A stretch of 64,000 nucleotides of DNA. It comes from Actinoplanes missouriensis 431 (GTDB lineage Bacteria > Actinomycetota > Actinomycetes > Mycobacteriales > Micromonosporaceae). The DNA is taken from NCBI RefSeq assembly GCF_000284295.1, contig NC_017093.1:1674001-1738000 (forward strand), read 5' to 3'. Below are positions 40,133 through 49,535 of this stretch, one piece after another (position 1 is the first letter of the stretch; each line of letters opens with the position of its first letter). Position numbers and translations under genes: made by a program. The notes under the pieces are model-generated. The model was given only the letters and a program-made list of their open reading frames with translations, searched no databases and had not been told where the DNA came from.

Positions 40133-42250
40133 ATGGCGCTCGACATCCCACGACTCGACGGCCGATTCGAGGTCGTCAGCGAATTCCAGCCCGCGGGTGA
40201 CCAGCCCGCCGCGATCAACGAGCTCGAGCGGCGTGTCCGCCGCGGCGATCGCAACACCGTGCTGCTCGGCGCCACCGGCACGGGCAAGAGCGCCACGACG
40301 GCCTGGCTCATCGAGCGGCTCCAGCGTCCGGCGCTCGTGCTCGCGCCCAACAAGACGCTCTGCGCCCAGCTCGCCAAGGAGTTCCGCGAGCTGTTGCCGA
40401 ACAACGCGGTGGAATACTTCGTCAGCTACTACGACTACTACCAGCCCGAGGCCTACATCGCGCAGACCGACACCTACATCGAGAAGGACTCGTCGGTCAA
40501 CGAAGAGGTGGAGCGCCTGCGGCACTCGGCGACGATGTCGCTGCTGACCCGCCGTGACACGATCGTGGTCGCCACGGTCAGCGCGATCTACGGTCTGGGC
40601 ACCCCACAGGAATATGTGGAGCGTGCCGTCCGGGTCAAGGTCGGTGGCGAGATCGACCGCGACAAGCTGCTGCGCCGCCTGGTCGACATTCAGTACACGC
40701 GGAACGACATGGCCTTCCAGCGCGGCACCTTCCGGGTCCGCGGGGACACGCTGGAGATCATCCCGGCGTATGAGGAACTCGCCGTCCGGGTCGAGCTCTT
40801 CGGTGACGAGGTGGAGAAGCTCTACTACCTGCACCCGCTCACCGGTGAGGTGGTCCGCGAGGTCGACGAGCTGATCATCTTCCCGGCGTCGCACTACATC
40901 GCCGGCCCGGAGCGGATGGAGCGGGCGATCCGCGACATCGAGGCCGAGCTGGCCGACCGGCTCGCCGAGTTCGAGCGGCAGGGCAAGCTGCTGGAGGCGC
41001 AGCGTCTCCGGATGCGGACCACCTACGACATCGAGATGATGCGGCAGGTCGGCTTCTGCAACGGCATCGAGAACTATTCGATGCACATGGACGGCCGCTC
41101 ACCCGGCGAGCCGGCGTACACGTTGCTGGACTACTTCCCCGACGACTTCGTCACGGTCATCGACGAGTCGCACGTGACGATCCCGCAGATCGGCGGGATG
41201 TATGAGGGCGACGCCTCCCGCAAGCGCATCCTCATCGAGCACGGGTTCCGCCTGCCCAGCGCCGCCGACAACCGGCCGCTGCGGTTCGACGAGTTCCTCG
41301 AGCGGGTCGGCCAGATGGTGTTCCTGTCGGCGACTCCCGGCCCGTGGGAGATGGGGCAGGCCCAGGGCGAGTTCGTCGAGCAGGTGATCCGCCCGACCGG
41401 TCTGGTCGACCCGGAGGTCGTGGTGAAACCGACCAAGGGCCAGATCGACGACCTGATGCACGAGATCAAGCTGCGCACCGAGCGCGACGAGCGGGTCCTG
41501 GTCACCACGCTGACCAAGAAGATGGCCGAAGACCTCACCGACTACCTCCTGGAGAACGGCATCCGGGTGCGCTACCTGCACTCCGAGGTCGACACGCTGC
41601 GCCGCGTCGAGCTGCTGAAGGAGTTGCGCAAGGGCGACTACGACGTGCTGGTCGGCATCAACCTGCTCCGCGAGGGTCTCGACCTCCCCGAGGTCTCACT
41701 CGTCGCGATCCTCGACGCCGACAAGGAGGGCTTCCTCCGCAGCGGCCGCTCACTGATCCAGACCATCGGCCGCGCCGCCCGGAACGTCTCCGGCGAGGTC
41801 CACATGTATGCCGACAAGATCACCCCGTCGATGCGCGACGCGATCGACGAGACCGACCGCCGCCGCGCCAAGCAGATCGCCCACAACGAGGCCAACGGCA
41901 TCAAACCGCAGGCCCTCCGCAAGAAGATCCACGACATCCTCGACGACATCTACCGCGAGGCCGAGGACACCGACTCCGCAGTCGCCGGCCCGATGGTCGG
42001 CGGCGGCGGCCGCCAGATGTCCCGCGGCAAGGCCCCGGTGCCCGAGACCCGTTCCAAGGCGCGAGCGGGCGCAGGCCCCGCCCGCGAGGGCATGGCACGC
42101 GCCGAGTTGGCCCAGCTCATCCAGGACCTGAGCGACCAGATGCTGGCAGCAGCCCGCGAGCTCCAGTTCGAGCTGGCCGCCCGAATCCGCGACGAGGTAG
42201 CCGAACTGAAAAAGGAACTCCGAGGCATGGACATGGCAGGAGTGAAGTAG
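40133..42250 (+). CDS. uvrB: excinuclease ABC subunit B
   Basis: A 705-residue UvrB, the helicase-like damage-verifying core of nucleotide excision repair. Walker [12 protein letters not shown], the beta-hairpin [51 protein letters not shown], helicase motifs [25 protein letters not shown] and QTIGRAARN. The C-terminal UVR helix pair ([20 protein letters not shown]) contacts UvrC. The ATG is chosen because the damage-type promoter ends 6 bases upstream and no Shine-Dalgarno sequence precedes it. Confidence 0.98.
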   Translation: MALDIPRLDGRFEVVSEFQPAGDQPAAINELERRVRRGDRNTVLLGATGTGKSATTAWLIERLQRPALVLAPNKTLCAQLAKEFRELLPNNAVEYFVSYYDYYQPEAYIAQTDTYIEKDSSVNEEVERLRHSATMSLLTRRDTIVVATVSAIYGLGTPQEYVERAVRVKVGGEIDRDKLLRRLVDIQYTRNDMAFQRGTFRVRGDTLEIIPAYEELAVRVELFGDEVEKLYYLHPLTGEVVREVDELIIFPASHYIAGPERMERAIRDIEAELADRLAEFERQGKLLEAQRLRMRTTYDIEMMRQVGFCNGIENYSMHMDGRSPGEPAYTLLDYFPDDFVTVIDESHVTIPQIGGMYEGDASRKRILIEHGFRLPSAADNRPLRFDEFLERVGQMVFLSATPGPWEMGQAQGEFVEQVIRPTGLVDPEVVVKPTKGQIDDLMHEIKLRTERDERVLVTTLTKKMAEDLTDYLLENGIRVRYLHSEVDTLRRVELLKELRKGDYDVLVGINLLREGLDLPEVSLVAILDADKEGFLRSGRSLIQTIGRAARNVSGEVHMYADKITPSMRDAIDETDRRRAKQIAHNEANGIKPQALRKKIHDILDDIYREAEDTDSAVAGPMVGGGGRQMSRGKAPVPETRSKARAGAGPAREGMARAELAQLIQDLSDQMLAAARELQFELAARIRDEVAELKKELRGMDMAGVK

Positions 42251-42637
42251 AGAAACTCACGCCCCATGGCCCGGCGACCGGCGGCGGTCGGCGGCACCAC
42301 AGGCGCAACCCGCGCCAACGAGGTGCCGCCAGCCGCCGGCCGCCGCCAGCCGCCAGCCGCCGGCCGCGCGAGGCGCCGCTCGAACGCTAGCGGCCTGGCC
42401 CGGCGCGGGCCGGCCGTCTCGCGCCGGGCGGCTCGGCCCGCGGCGCCCCGCTCGTTCCGACACCACTCCTGTCGCGACCTTGGCGAGGTGTGCTCCCGGT
42501 GGAGCCACGTTTCGCCAAGATCTGCCGGGAGCGAGGCGAGCGAGCGGCCTGCCCCCGAGGCGCGGTGCCGGCAAAGCCGCGGCTAGGCGCGATGCCTGCC
42601 AAGCCGCGGCGGTCGCTGCGGTTCGGGGCGACGGCGG
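42251..42637. other. gene-free region with GCCGCC-type simple repeat
   Basis: A 387-base gap after uvrB. A short minisatellite of GCCGCCAGCC/GCCGGCC units lies at about 42325-42370. The remainder is GC-rich, with no conserved reading frame and no obvious terminator. Confidence 0.45.
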
Positions 42638-42967
42638 TCAGTGGGAGAAGAAATTGTTGGTGGGGCTCAGCCCGGCCACGCCCACCTCACCGAAGAACTC
42701 CGACAACGGCGGCTGGGCGATGCATGCGGCGATCAGCGCCCGCCACTGGGCGAACCTCTCGGTCCGCCGGAAGCCCTGCTCCTGCGCCTCCATGCTGTCC
42801 CATTCCACCAGCAACAGGAACCGCGCCGCGGACTCCATCCCCTGTTTCACCCGCACCGACCGGCACCCCGGGACGCTGGCGAACATCGGGCGTGCGGCCT
42901 CGTAGGCGTTCAGGAAGTCGTCCTCCCGGCCGGGCAGAACGTCGATCAGCATGACTTCGAGAACCAT
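42638..42967 (-). CDS. antibiotic-biosynthesis-monooxygenase (ABM) family protein
   Basis: A 109-residue ferredoxin-like alpha/beta-barrel protein: MLIDVLPGREDDFLNAYEAARPMFASVPG, then VEWDSMEAQEQGF and a final FFGEV. ABM proteins act as small cofactor-free monooxygenases, haem-degrading enzymes or oligomeric scaffolds; the substrate cannot be told here. The ATG giving MVLEVM is chosen because upstream codons are not conserved. Single gene, divergent from the riboswitch region. Confidence 0.82.
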   Translation of the reverse strand: MVLEVMLIDVLPGREDDFLNAYEAARPMFASVPGCRSVRVKQGMESAARFLLLVEWDSMEAQEQGFRRTERFAQWRALIAACIAQPPLSEFFGEVGVAGLSPTNNFFSH

Positions 42968-43209
42968 GCGGCAAGCGTCCCATACGCGCCACATGGCTGG
43001 CTTACGAGGATGCTTCGGGAACTGTGAGGGTTCGCCCCAAAACAAACTGTCACCAGAGTTAGCCTGAACGAAAGCCGCAAACGAAAGAGCAAGCCGACTT
43101 GTCGGGGAAGAACCGCAAAAACCCCGAGACGCCCGCTTTAGGCCGCGAGTCCCCTCACTCTTGGGTCTCCCGGTGTGCCGATCCGGGACCTGATGCGCAA
43201 CAATGGGTC

Positions 43210-43325
43210 CCGTGGGAGGGGAGTATTCCTCTGCTCCGGTCTCGTCAACACGGAACGCCGCCCCTCGGCGCGCCCGGGGCCGGCGGTCGCGGGTTCGCTC
43301 GCGGCGGAAGAGACCTCCGACAGTC
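43210..43325 (+). promoter_or_regulatory. yybP-ykoY (Mn2+) riboswitch ahead of terC
   Basis: The conserved element GGGGAGTA (43218-43225) directly follows the 5' P1 strand GGAGG (43215-43219), and GTCAACACGG (43244-43253) follows in the first arm. At the 3' end GAGACCTCCG (43310-43319) supplies the AGACC element and the matching P1 strand CCTCC. Order and spacing match the yybP-ykoY class, which senses Mn2+ and often controls terC-type exporters. About 280 nt remain before terC for an expression platform. Confidence 0.85.
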
Positions 43326-43604
43326 GCACGTCGCTGCTTTCGCTCGGACGACGAGTCTCGCTTGACGAGTCTTGCTGACCGAGTCTCCGCAGACGAGCCC
43401 CGGGCTCGGGTGTCGGTGACCGGAACGTGTCACCGATTCTCCAGCACGAGACTCGCCGCTGAGGCCCGGTGTCGGGTTCCGGTCAGACGTGGCTCACTCA
43501 CCCGAGCCCACGCGTCTCGATCTCGGAACTCGGGTAGGCATTCTTGTCATGAGATTCGGCCATGAGTGGGCGCAGCGACGACCCGTGTCTGCCGGAGGTA
43601 CTCG

Positions 43605-44600
43605 TTGAACGTTCCTGTCTGGGTCTGGGTCGCCACCCTCGTCGCGCTGGTGGCCGTCCTCGCCGTTGATCTTCTGATCATCGGGCGCAGACCACATGAA
43701 CCCAGCATGAAGGAAGCGGGTACGTGGGTCGGCTTCTACGTCGGCCTGGCGGTTCTCTTCGGCATCGGTGTCTGGGCGACCGCGGGCGGTCAGTACGCGG
43801 GCGAGTTCTACACCGGCTGGCTCACCGAGTACTCGCTGAGCGTCGACAACCTCTTCGTCTTCGTGATCATCATGGCCCGGTTCGCCGTGCCGAGGCATCT
43901 CCAGCAGAAGGTGCTGCTGATCGGCATCGTGCTGGCGCTGCTGATGCGTGGCGCGTTCATCGTCGCCGGCGCCGCCCTGATCGCGCAGTTCTCCTGGGTG
44001 TTCTACATCTTCGGCGCGTTCCTCGTCTACACCGCGATCACGCTGGTCAAGGGCGGGGAGAACGACGAGGAGGACTTCAAGGAGAACCTGCTGATCCGCT
44101 GGGCGAAGCGGGCGCTGCCGATCTCCTCGACGTTCGGTGACGGCCGGTTCAGCGTGGTCACCGAGACCGGCAAGCGGCTCTTCACCCCGATGCTGATCGT
44201 GACGATCGCAATCGGCACCACCGACCTGATCTTCGCGCTCGACTCGATCCCGGCGATCTTCGGCATCACCAAGGAGCCGTACCTCGTCTTCACCGCGAAC
44301 GTGTTCGCGCTGATGGGTCTGCGCCAGCTCTTCTTCCTGCTCGGCGGCCTGCTGCAGCGCCTGGTCTACCTGAACATCGGGCTGGCCGTGGTGCTCGCCT
44401 TCATCGGCGTGAAACTCTTCCTCGAGGCCCTGCACACCAACACCCTGCCGTTCCTCAACGACGGCCACGGCTTCCACTGGGCCCCCGAGATCCCGATCTG
44501 GCTCTCTCTGCTGGTCATCCTCGGCACCCTGGGCATAGCCACCGTCGCCAGCCTGATCAAGTCCTCCCGCGACCGCAAAAGAGAACTGATCAACAACTAG
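43605..44600 (+). CDS. TerC-family membrane protein, probable Mn2+ exporter
   Basis: A 331-residue protein with eight to nine membrane helices. Diagnostic acidic membrane motifs are EYSLSVDNLFVFVIIM (~residues 75-90) and TDLIFALDSIPAIFGI (~residues 205-220). TerC/Alx proteins export Mn2+ or help metalate exported proteins. The TTG start lies 5 bases after GGAGGT. The Mn2+ riboswitch upstream supports a manganese role over tellurite resistance. Confidence 0.93.
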   Translation: MNVPVWVWVATLVALVAVLAVDLLIIGRRPHEPSMKEAGTWVGFYVGLAVLFGIGVWATAGGQYAGEFYTGWLTEYSLSVDNLFVFVIIMARFAVPRHLQQKVLLIGIVLALLMRGAFIVAGAALIAQFSWVFYIFGAFLVYTAITLVKGGENDEEDFKENLLIRWAKRALPISSTFGDGRFSVVTETGKRLFTPMLIVTIAIGTTDLIFALDSIPAIFGITKEPYLVFTANVFALMGLRQLFFLLGGLLQRLVYLNIGLAVVLAFIGVKLFLEALHTNTLPFLNDGHGFHWAPEIPIWLSLLVILGTLGIATVASLIKSSRDRKRELINN

Positions 44601-44664
44601 GACATCACAACCCCGCTTGGGTACGGCCGGAGCACCGCACCCGAGAGGCATCCGAAACACGAAC

Positions 44665-44695
44665 CGGGCCCGGGCGAGTCATTCGCCCGGGCCCG
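44665..44695. terminator. bidirectional terminator between terC and typA
   Basis: Perfect 13-base arms (CGGGCCCGGGCGA and complement) around a GTCAT loop, serving both convergent genes. Confidence 0.8.
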
Positions 44696-44778
44696 TGTCC
44701 GTTCCGCGGCTGCGGTGGCGGGAACGACGCGGCCCGCCCCGTTCTGCGAAGAAGCGGGGCGGGCCGGCGTACGTGGGA

Positions 44779-46641
44779 TTACTGGTGCTTGCGGCGTGCC
44801 GCGGCGCGGCCGCGGGCGTTCTGGTCGAGCTCGACCTTGCGGATGCGGATCGCGTTGGGGGTGACCTCGACGCACTCGTCCTCGCGGCAGAACTCGAGGG
44901 ACTGCTCCAGGGAGAGCTTGCGCGGCGGGATCACCTTCTCGGTGTTGTCCGCGCTCGCGGCCCGCATGTTGGTGAGCTTCTTCTCCTTGGTGATGTTGAC
45001 GTCCATGTCGTCCTCGCGAGAGTTCTCGCCGACGATCATGCCCTCGTACACCTCGGTGCCCGGTTCGACGAAGAGCTGCCCGCGCTCCTGCAGGTTGATC
45101 ATCGCGAAACCGGTGACGGCGCCGGCCCGGTCGGCGACGAGCGAGCCGTTCTGGCGGGTGCGCAGCTCGCCGAACCACGGCTCGTGACGCTCGTACAGGT
45201 GGTGCATGATGCCGGTGCCGCGCGTCTCGGTGAGGAACTCGGTCCGGAAGCCGATCAGGCCACGGGCCGGGACCAGCCACTCCATCCGGAGCCAGCCGGT
45301 GCCGTGGTTGATCAGCTCTTCCATCCGGCCCTTGCGGGTCGAGAGCAGCTGGGTGATGGCGCCCATGTACTCGTCGGGGGCGTCGATGGTGACCCGCTCG
45401 ACCGGCTCGTGCACCTTGCCGTCGACGACCTTGGTGACCACCTGCGGCTTGCCGACGGTCAGCTCGTAGCCCTCGCGGCGCATCTGCTCGACCAGGATGG
45501 CCAGGGCCAGCTCACCGCGGCCCTGCACCTCCCAGGCGTCCGGGCGCTCGGTGTTGAGGATGCGGAGCGAGACGTTGCCGATCAGCTCCTTGTCGAGGCG
45601 GTCCTTCACCATGCGGGCGGTGACCTTGGCGCCCTTGACCTTGCCGACCAGCGGCGAGGTGTTGGTGCCGAGGACCATCGAGATGGCCGGCTCGTCGACG
45701 CTGATCAGCGGCAGCGGGACCGGGTTCTCGGCGTCGGCGAGGGTCTCGCCGATCATGATGTCGGAGATGCCCGCGATGGCGATGATGTCGCCGGGGCCGG
45801 CGCTCTCGGCCGGCTTGCGCTCCAGGCCCTCGGTGATCAGCAGCTCGGAGATGCGCACGTTGCTGATCGTGCCGTCGGTCTTGCACCAGGCGACGGTCTG
45901 GCCCTTGCGGATGGTGCCCTCGTGCACGCGGCACAGCGCGAGACGGCCGAGGAACGGCGACGCGTCGAGGTTGACGACGTGCGCCTGGAGCGGAGCGTCC
46001 TCGTGGTATTTCGGGGCCGGGATGGTGTCCAGGATCGTGCTGAACAGCACGTCGAGGTTGTCGCTGTCCTCCGGGACGGTGCCGTCCTTCGGCTGGGTCA
46101 GCGAGGCGATGCCGTCGCGGGCGCATGCGTAGACGATCGGGAACTCGATCTGGTGCTCGTCGGCGTCGAGGTCGAGGAAGAGTTCGTACGTCTCGTCGAC
46201 GACCTCCTTGATCCGGGCGTCCGGCCGGTCCACCTTGTTGATGATCAGGATGATCGGCAGCTTGGCGGCGAGGGCCTTGCGCAGCACGAAACGGGTCTGC
46301 GGGAGCGGGCCCTCGGACGCGTCGACGAGCAGGGCGACGCCGTCGACCATGGTGAGGCCGCGCTCGACCTCACCGCCGAAGTCGGCGTGACCCGGCGTGT
46401 CGATGATGTTGATGATGACCGGCTCGCCCTCGGCGGGCTGGTAGCTGATCGCCGTGTTCTTGGCGAGAATGGTGATGCCCTTTTCCCGCTCCAGGTCCAT
46501 GGAGTCCATGACGCGGTCGGCCATCTCGCCGCGCGCGTGGGACTGGCTGCCCTGGCGCAGCATGGCGTCGACCAGGGTGGTTTTGCCATGGTCGACGTGA
46601 GCGATGATGGCGACGTTGCGTAGGTCGGTGCGGGTCTGCAT
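44779..46641 (-). CDS. typA: ribosome-associated GTPase TypA/BipA
   Basis: A 620-residue translational GTPase related to EF-G that aids 50S assembly and stress growth. G1 [15 protein letters not shown], switch [18 protein letters not shown] and NKVDRPDAR are present, followed by EF-G-like domains II, III and V and the BipA C-terminal domain ([22 protein letters not shown]). ATG starting MQTRTDL is chosen; an ATG three codons upstream is equally possible. Divergent from the transglycosylase gene. Confidence 0.97.
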   Translation of the reverse strand: MQTRTDLRNVAIIAHVDHGKTTLVDAMLRQGSQSHARGEMADRVMDSMDLEREKGITILAKNTAISYQPAEGEPVIINIIDTPGHADFGGEVERGLTMVDGVALLVDASEGPLPQTRFVLRKALAAKLPIILIINKVDRPDARIKEVVDETYELFLDLDADEHQIEFPIVYACARDGIASLTQPKDGTVPEDSDNLDVLFSTILDTIPAPKYHEDAPLQAHVVNLDASPFLGRLALCRVHEGTIRKGQTVAWCKTDGTISNVRISELLITEGLERKPAESAGPGDIIAIAGISDIMIGETLADAENPVPLPLISVDEPAISMVLGTNTSPLVGKVKGAKVTARMVKDRLDKELIGNVSLRILNTERPDAWEVQGRGELALAILVEQMRREGYELTVGKPQVVTKVVDGKVHEPVERVTIDAPDEYMGAITQLLSTRKGRMEELINHGTGWLRMEWLVPARGLIGFRTEFLTETRGTGIMHHLYERHEPWFGELRTRQNGSLVADRAGAVTGFAMINLQERGQLFVEPGTEVYEGMIVGENSREDDMDVNITKEKKLTNMRAASADNTEKVIPPRKLSLEQSLEFCREDECVEVTPNAIRIRKVELDQNARGRAAARRKHQ

Positions 46642-46791
46642 GGATCCCATTGTCCCCGGCTCAGGTTGCCGTTCGTGACACGGGGTCAAGTCCCAGAACT
46701 TGTGGTCTTCTGTCCTGTTTTCCGGCCTGTGTGAATGGTCGGACAACTGTTAACGTCCATCCTCGATGTCTGTCGGGGGAGGGCTTCATCA

Positions 46792-47610
46792 ATGAACGCG
46801 CTGTTACGGACCAGGCTTTTCGCCGGTCTTGTGGTGCTTGTGGTGGCCGGTGGATGCGGTCTGGCGGGCGCCTCCGAGGAGGACAAGGCGGTCGCGCCGA
46901 TCGCCGCGTCGTCGTCGGCTGCCGAGGTCACCGAGTCGCCGTCCCCGGCGCCCGAGCCGACCGAGGACCTGGTGGTGGAGGAGTCACCGTCCCCCTCGAA
47001 GAAGCCGGCCTCGAAGAAGCCGAAGCCGTCCAGGACGTCGGCCACGCCGACCGAGGATCCGAACAACTTCCAGCCGCCGGACTGCGCCGAGTTCGAGGGC
47101 AAGGAGGTCTCCAAGGCCAAGGCCAAGGCGGCGTTGAACGCGGCCGCGGCCAAGACGTACTGGCCGACCTCGGCGCCGAAGCTCAAGGTGCCCGCCGACC
47201 TGGTCCGGGCCGTGGCATGGCACGAGAGCGGCTGGACGTCGAACATCGTGAACTGCGACGGCGGCTTCGGCCTGATGCAGGTGATGCCGGACACCGAGTC
47301 GTTCATCAACCAGCGGTTCGAACAGTCCTACGACTCGCACGCCTACCGGCAGAACGCGGTGATCGGCGCGAACTACCTGGCCTGGCTGACCAAGGCCTTC
47401 GGTGATCAGTACTTCAAGGGCAACTACAGCCTGAGCGCCGCGAAGTGCAAGTCGGACAGCTCGCTCTGCCTGCTGAACATGGTCATCGCCGGCTACAACA
47501 TGGGCCGCGGCTCGGTCGACGAGGGCTACGCGAACAAGGAACTGGTCAACCCGGAGTACGTCAGTGTGGTCCGTCACCTGATGCGTGACTGCTACTGCGA
47601 CAAGTACTGA
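46792..47610 (+). CDS. secreted lytic transglycosylase (SLT domain)
   Basis: A 272-residue exported cell-wall enzyme. The N-terminus (NALLRTRLFAGLVVLVVAGGC) is a signal peptide with a marginal lipobox. A Pro/Ser/Lys-rich linker covers residues ~30-100. The SLT domain (~115-265) has catalytic Glu in AWHESGWTSN, then GLMQVMPDT, GANYLAWL and AGYNMGRGSV. It cleaves peptidoglycan to anhydro-muropeptides. Start ATG follows a GGGGGAGGG box by 8-9 bases. The upstream region lacks the c-di-AMP riboswitch often seen before actinobacterial wall hydrolases. Confidence 0.93.
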   Translation: MNALLRTRLFAGLVVLVVAGGCGLAGASEEDKAVAPIAASSSAAEVTESPSPAPEPTEDLVVEESPSPSKKPASKKPKPSRTSATPTEDPNNFQPPDCAEFEGKEVSKAKAKAALNAAAAKTYWPTSAPKLKVPADLVRAVAWHESGWTSNIVNCDGGFGLMQVMPDTESFINQRFEQSYDSHAYRQNAVIGANYLAWLTKAFGDQYFKGNYSLSAAKCKSDSSLCLLNMVIAGYNMGRGSVDEGYANKELVNPEYVSVVRHLMRDCYCDKY

Positions 47611-47658
47611 CCAGCCCGGACGCGAGCTGCCCGAGCTCGCGAGCTACACTTGCTGGAG

Positions 47659-47724
47659 AACCCGAGACCCCTGCGTTCAGCCGTTTTGACCCTTGAGTCG
47701 GAGCAGTAGTAGGGTCTCGGGGTT
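47659..47724 (+). promoter_or_regulatory. long hairpin in the leader of the L11 paralogue
   Basis: AACCCGAGACCC (47659-47670) pairs with GGGTCTCGGGGTT (47712-47724, one extra G), enclosing 41 nt. A smaller hairpin (GCGAGCT/AGCTCGC, 47622-47640) lies nearer the transglycosylase stop and may terminate that gene. The larger one could be a leader control element; its role is not established. Confidence 0.5.
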
Positions 47725-47794
47725 GTCGTGTGTCGTTGATGCTGGCGAGCTGCGTTTGTCTCGGCCCGCAGCTCACCCTAAGGAGCCTTACCCG

Positions 47795-48217
47795 ATGCCT
47801 CCCAAGAAGAAGACCCATGAGGTAACCCTCGCGCTTGAGGCGGGTAACGCCGCGATGGTCGACCTCGGTAAGATGCTCGGCCCGACCGGTGCCAACATGC
47901 GCGCTGTCAAGGTCGAGTACGACGAGGCCACTTCGAAGAACCGTGGCGAGATCATCCCGGTCATCGTCTCGGTCTACGAGGACCGCAGCCACACGCTGGC
48001 CTACAAGACGCCGCCGACCAGCTTCCTCATCAAGAAGAGCCTCGGTATCCCGTCCGGCGCGGCGAACCCGCTCACCACGACCGTCGGCACGCTCAGCGCC
48101 GCCCAGGTCAAGGAGATCGCGGAGCGCAAGCTGCCCGACCTCAACGCGAACGACCTCGACGCCGCCATCCAGATCGTCAAGGGCACTGCCCGGTCGATGG
48201 GTGTCAAGGTCGCCTGA
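47795..48217 (+). CDS. divergent ribosomal protein L11 paralogue
   Basis: A 140-residue L11-family protein. The C-terminal rRNA-binding domain is well kept (VYEDRSHTLAYKTPP, DLNANDLDAAIQIVKGTARSMG). The N-terminal domain is altered: where standard L11 has the proline switch NPxPPVGPALGQ, residues 17-35 read GNAAMVDLGKMLGPTGANM. All the prolines implicated in thiostrepton binding and factor-dependent GTPase action are replaced. It is monocistronic, without rplA or nusG/secE, so it is not the standard rplK. A specialised, perhaps resistance- or stress-related L11 is inferred. Good AAGGAG 9 bases before the ATG. Confidence 0.88.
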   Translation: MPPKKKTHEVTLALEAGNAAMVDLGKMLGPTGANMRAVKVEYDEATSKNRGEIIPVIVSVYEDRSHTLAYKTPPTSFLIKKSLGIPSGAANPLTTTVGTLSAAQVKEIAERKLPDLNANDLDAAIQIVKGTARSMGVKVA

Positions 48218-48228
48218 AGCGCCTAGGA

Positions 48229-48260
48229 GAACGGGCCCCGGCTGATGCCGGGGCCCGTTC
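48229..48260 (+). terminator. terminator after the L11 paralogue
   Basis: Perfect 14-base arms (GAACGGGCCCCGGC and complement), TGAT loop, then TTCGTTTT. It probably also serves the convergent ClpP-like gene. Confidence 0.88.
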
Positions 48261-48273
48261 TTCGTTTTCAGGG

Positions 48274-48903
48274 TCATCGTGGCTTGGGCGTGATGACCTC
48301 GGTGATCAGCCCGTACTCGAGGGCCTCGGTGGCGCTGAGGGTCCGGCCGGTGGAGAGGTCGTCCTCGACCCGGCTGCGGGGCTGGCCGGTCACCTCGGCG
48401 AGCCGGACCACGACCTCCTCCAGCTCGCGCAGGTGCTGCCCGGCCGCGGCCGCCACCTCGTCGGCGGTGCCCGTCACGCCGGCGGCGCGGGGTTCAGCCA
48501 GTTTGAAGCGGGCATGACGGTACGCCGAGCGCTGGTCCGAGGCGGCGAGAACGGCCAGGACCGCGCCGCCCGCCTCGGAGGTGACGAGCGCCTGCACCGG
48601 AGCGGTCAGCGAGTCGATCACGTCGATGATGGAGAGCGCGGCGCTCAGGTCGCCGCCGGAGCTCGCCATGTGCAGGTGGATGGGGTCCGGACCGGCCGAG
48701 TCGAGGGTGAGCAGCGCCGCCACGGTCCCGGTCGCCACGTCCGGGGTGAGCTGACCGCGGATCATCACGATCCGCTGGTCGAAGAGGCGCTCCTCGAGCC
48801 AGCCGGGCAGGCCGGGGCCCGAGCCGGGCAGGTGCGGAGGTTGCCAGTCGGGCTGCGGGTGCGGCGGGAAACCCCACCGGTTCGGATCATGCCGGTTGTA
48901 CAC
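48274..48903 (-). CDS. ClpP-like protein without catalytic residues
   Basis: A 209-residue protein with the ClpP/crotonase fold: LFDQRIVMIRGQLTP, LTLDSAGPDPIHLHMASSGGDLSAALSIIDVI and LSATEALEYGLITEVI. The catalytic Ser position (GQAASxG in ClpP) reads SEAGGAV, and the catalytic His position (IHQP) reads LAEP, so the triad is missing. It may assemble with active ClpP or bind peptides or proteins instead of cutting them. The Pro/Trp-rich N-terminus (~30 residues) is extra. GTG start; convergent to the L11 paralogue. Confidence 0.85.
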   Translation of the reverse strand: MYNRHDPNRWGFPPHPQPDWQPPHLPGSGPGLPGWLEERLFDQRIVMIRGQLTPDVATGTVAALLTLDSAGPDPIHLHMASSGGDLSAALSIIDVIDSLTAPVQALVTSEAGGAVLAVLAASDQRSAYRHARFKLAEPRAAGVTGTADEVAAAAGQHLRELEEVVVRLAEVTGQPRSRVEDDLSTGRTLSATEALEYGLITEVITPKPR

Positions 48904-49142
48904 CGCTACCTCCAGTGCTCGGGGGTTCCCGTCAGCCTAGCCAGCGAGCGGAGGCATCGATGCCTGTTCCGCTCTTGGCCGAAACCGGGCTGAGAAGGGC
49001 CGAACACGAGGCCCGACGTGGGGCCGAGGCGGGCCGGGAACAAGGCCGAAGCGGGCCGAGGCGGGGCGAAGCAGGGGCCGCGGTGGGCCGGAGCGGGGTC
49101 GAGCGGCGCCCGCCCGCCGGCTGGGCCGGCGGGCGCCGACTG

Positions 49143-49535
49143 CTACACGCTGCGGATCTGCAGCAGGCCGGCGAGCCGGGCGGTGACCGGCCGGGCCTCC
49201 AGGTGCAGACGGGCGATGTTGAGCCCGCCGTCGCCGATCACGGCCAGCAGCGCCAGGTCGCCGATCGCGTAGACCGACAGGTACCCGTTCTGGTTGTGGA
49301 TCGTGACGTCGGCGAAGCCGCCCTGGCCGAGGACCGCCCCGGTGGTGCGGCTGATGCCGTGCGCGCCGGCGGCGAGGGCCGCGACGTCGTGCGGCTCCGG
49401 GCCGGTCGTGTTGTCGTGCAGGATGAGCAGGCCGTCGACTCCGGCCACCACGCAGGCCAGCACGCCGGGCACCTGGTACCGCAGGCCGGCGAGCTCGGCG
49501 TAGACCGGCCGGTAGGGGTCGCCCGGGTGGGTCAT
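49143..49535 (-). CDS. roadblock/LC7-domain protein (second of pair)
   Basis: A 130-residue roadblock/LC7 protein. The core runs ELAGLRYQVPGVLACVVAGVDGLLILHDN, then AALAAGAHGISRTTGAVL and ARLHLEARPVTARL. Such proteins dimerise and often act as GAP-like partners of small GTPases (MglB, or CvnB in streptomycete conservons). The start overlaps the preceding gene's stop (ATGA). No GTPase or CvnA-type kinase is adjacent. Confidence 0.8.
   Translation of the reverse strand: MTHPGDPYRPVYAELAGLRYQVPGVLACVVAGVDGLLILHDNTTGPEPHDVAALAAGAHGISRTTGAVLGQGGFADVTIHNQNGYLSVYAIGDLALLAVIGDGGLNIARLHLEARPVTARLAGLLQIRSV

Noticed and set aside
43099..43565. Several overlapping frames of 60-120 codons in the terC upstream region
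   Set aside because: They overlap the riboswitch, have compositionally biased sequence and no good ribosome-binding site.
46642..46791. Possible c-di-AMP (ydaO) riboswitch before the lytic transglycosylase
   Set aside because: Such riboswitches are common before actinobacterial wall hydrolases, but the 150-base gap lacks the conserved CCGAAC-type core and is shared with the typA promoter.
48904..49142. Gene in the GC-rich stretch between the ClpP-like and roadblock genes
   Set aside because: Frames here are made of GGGCCGA-type simple sequence on both strands; no motif or plausible start was found.
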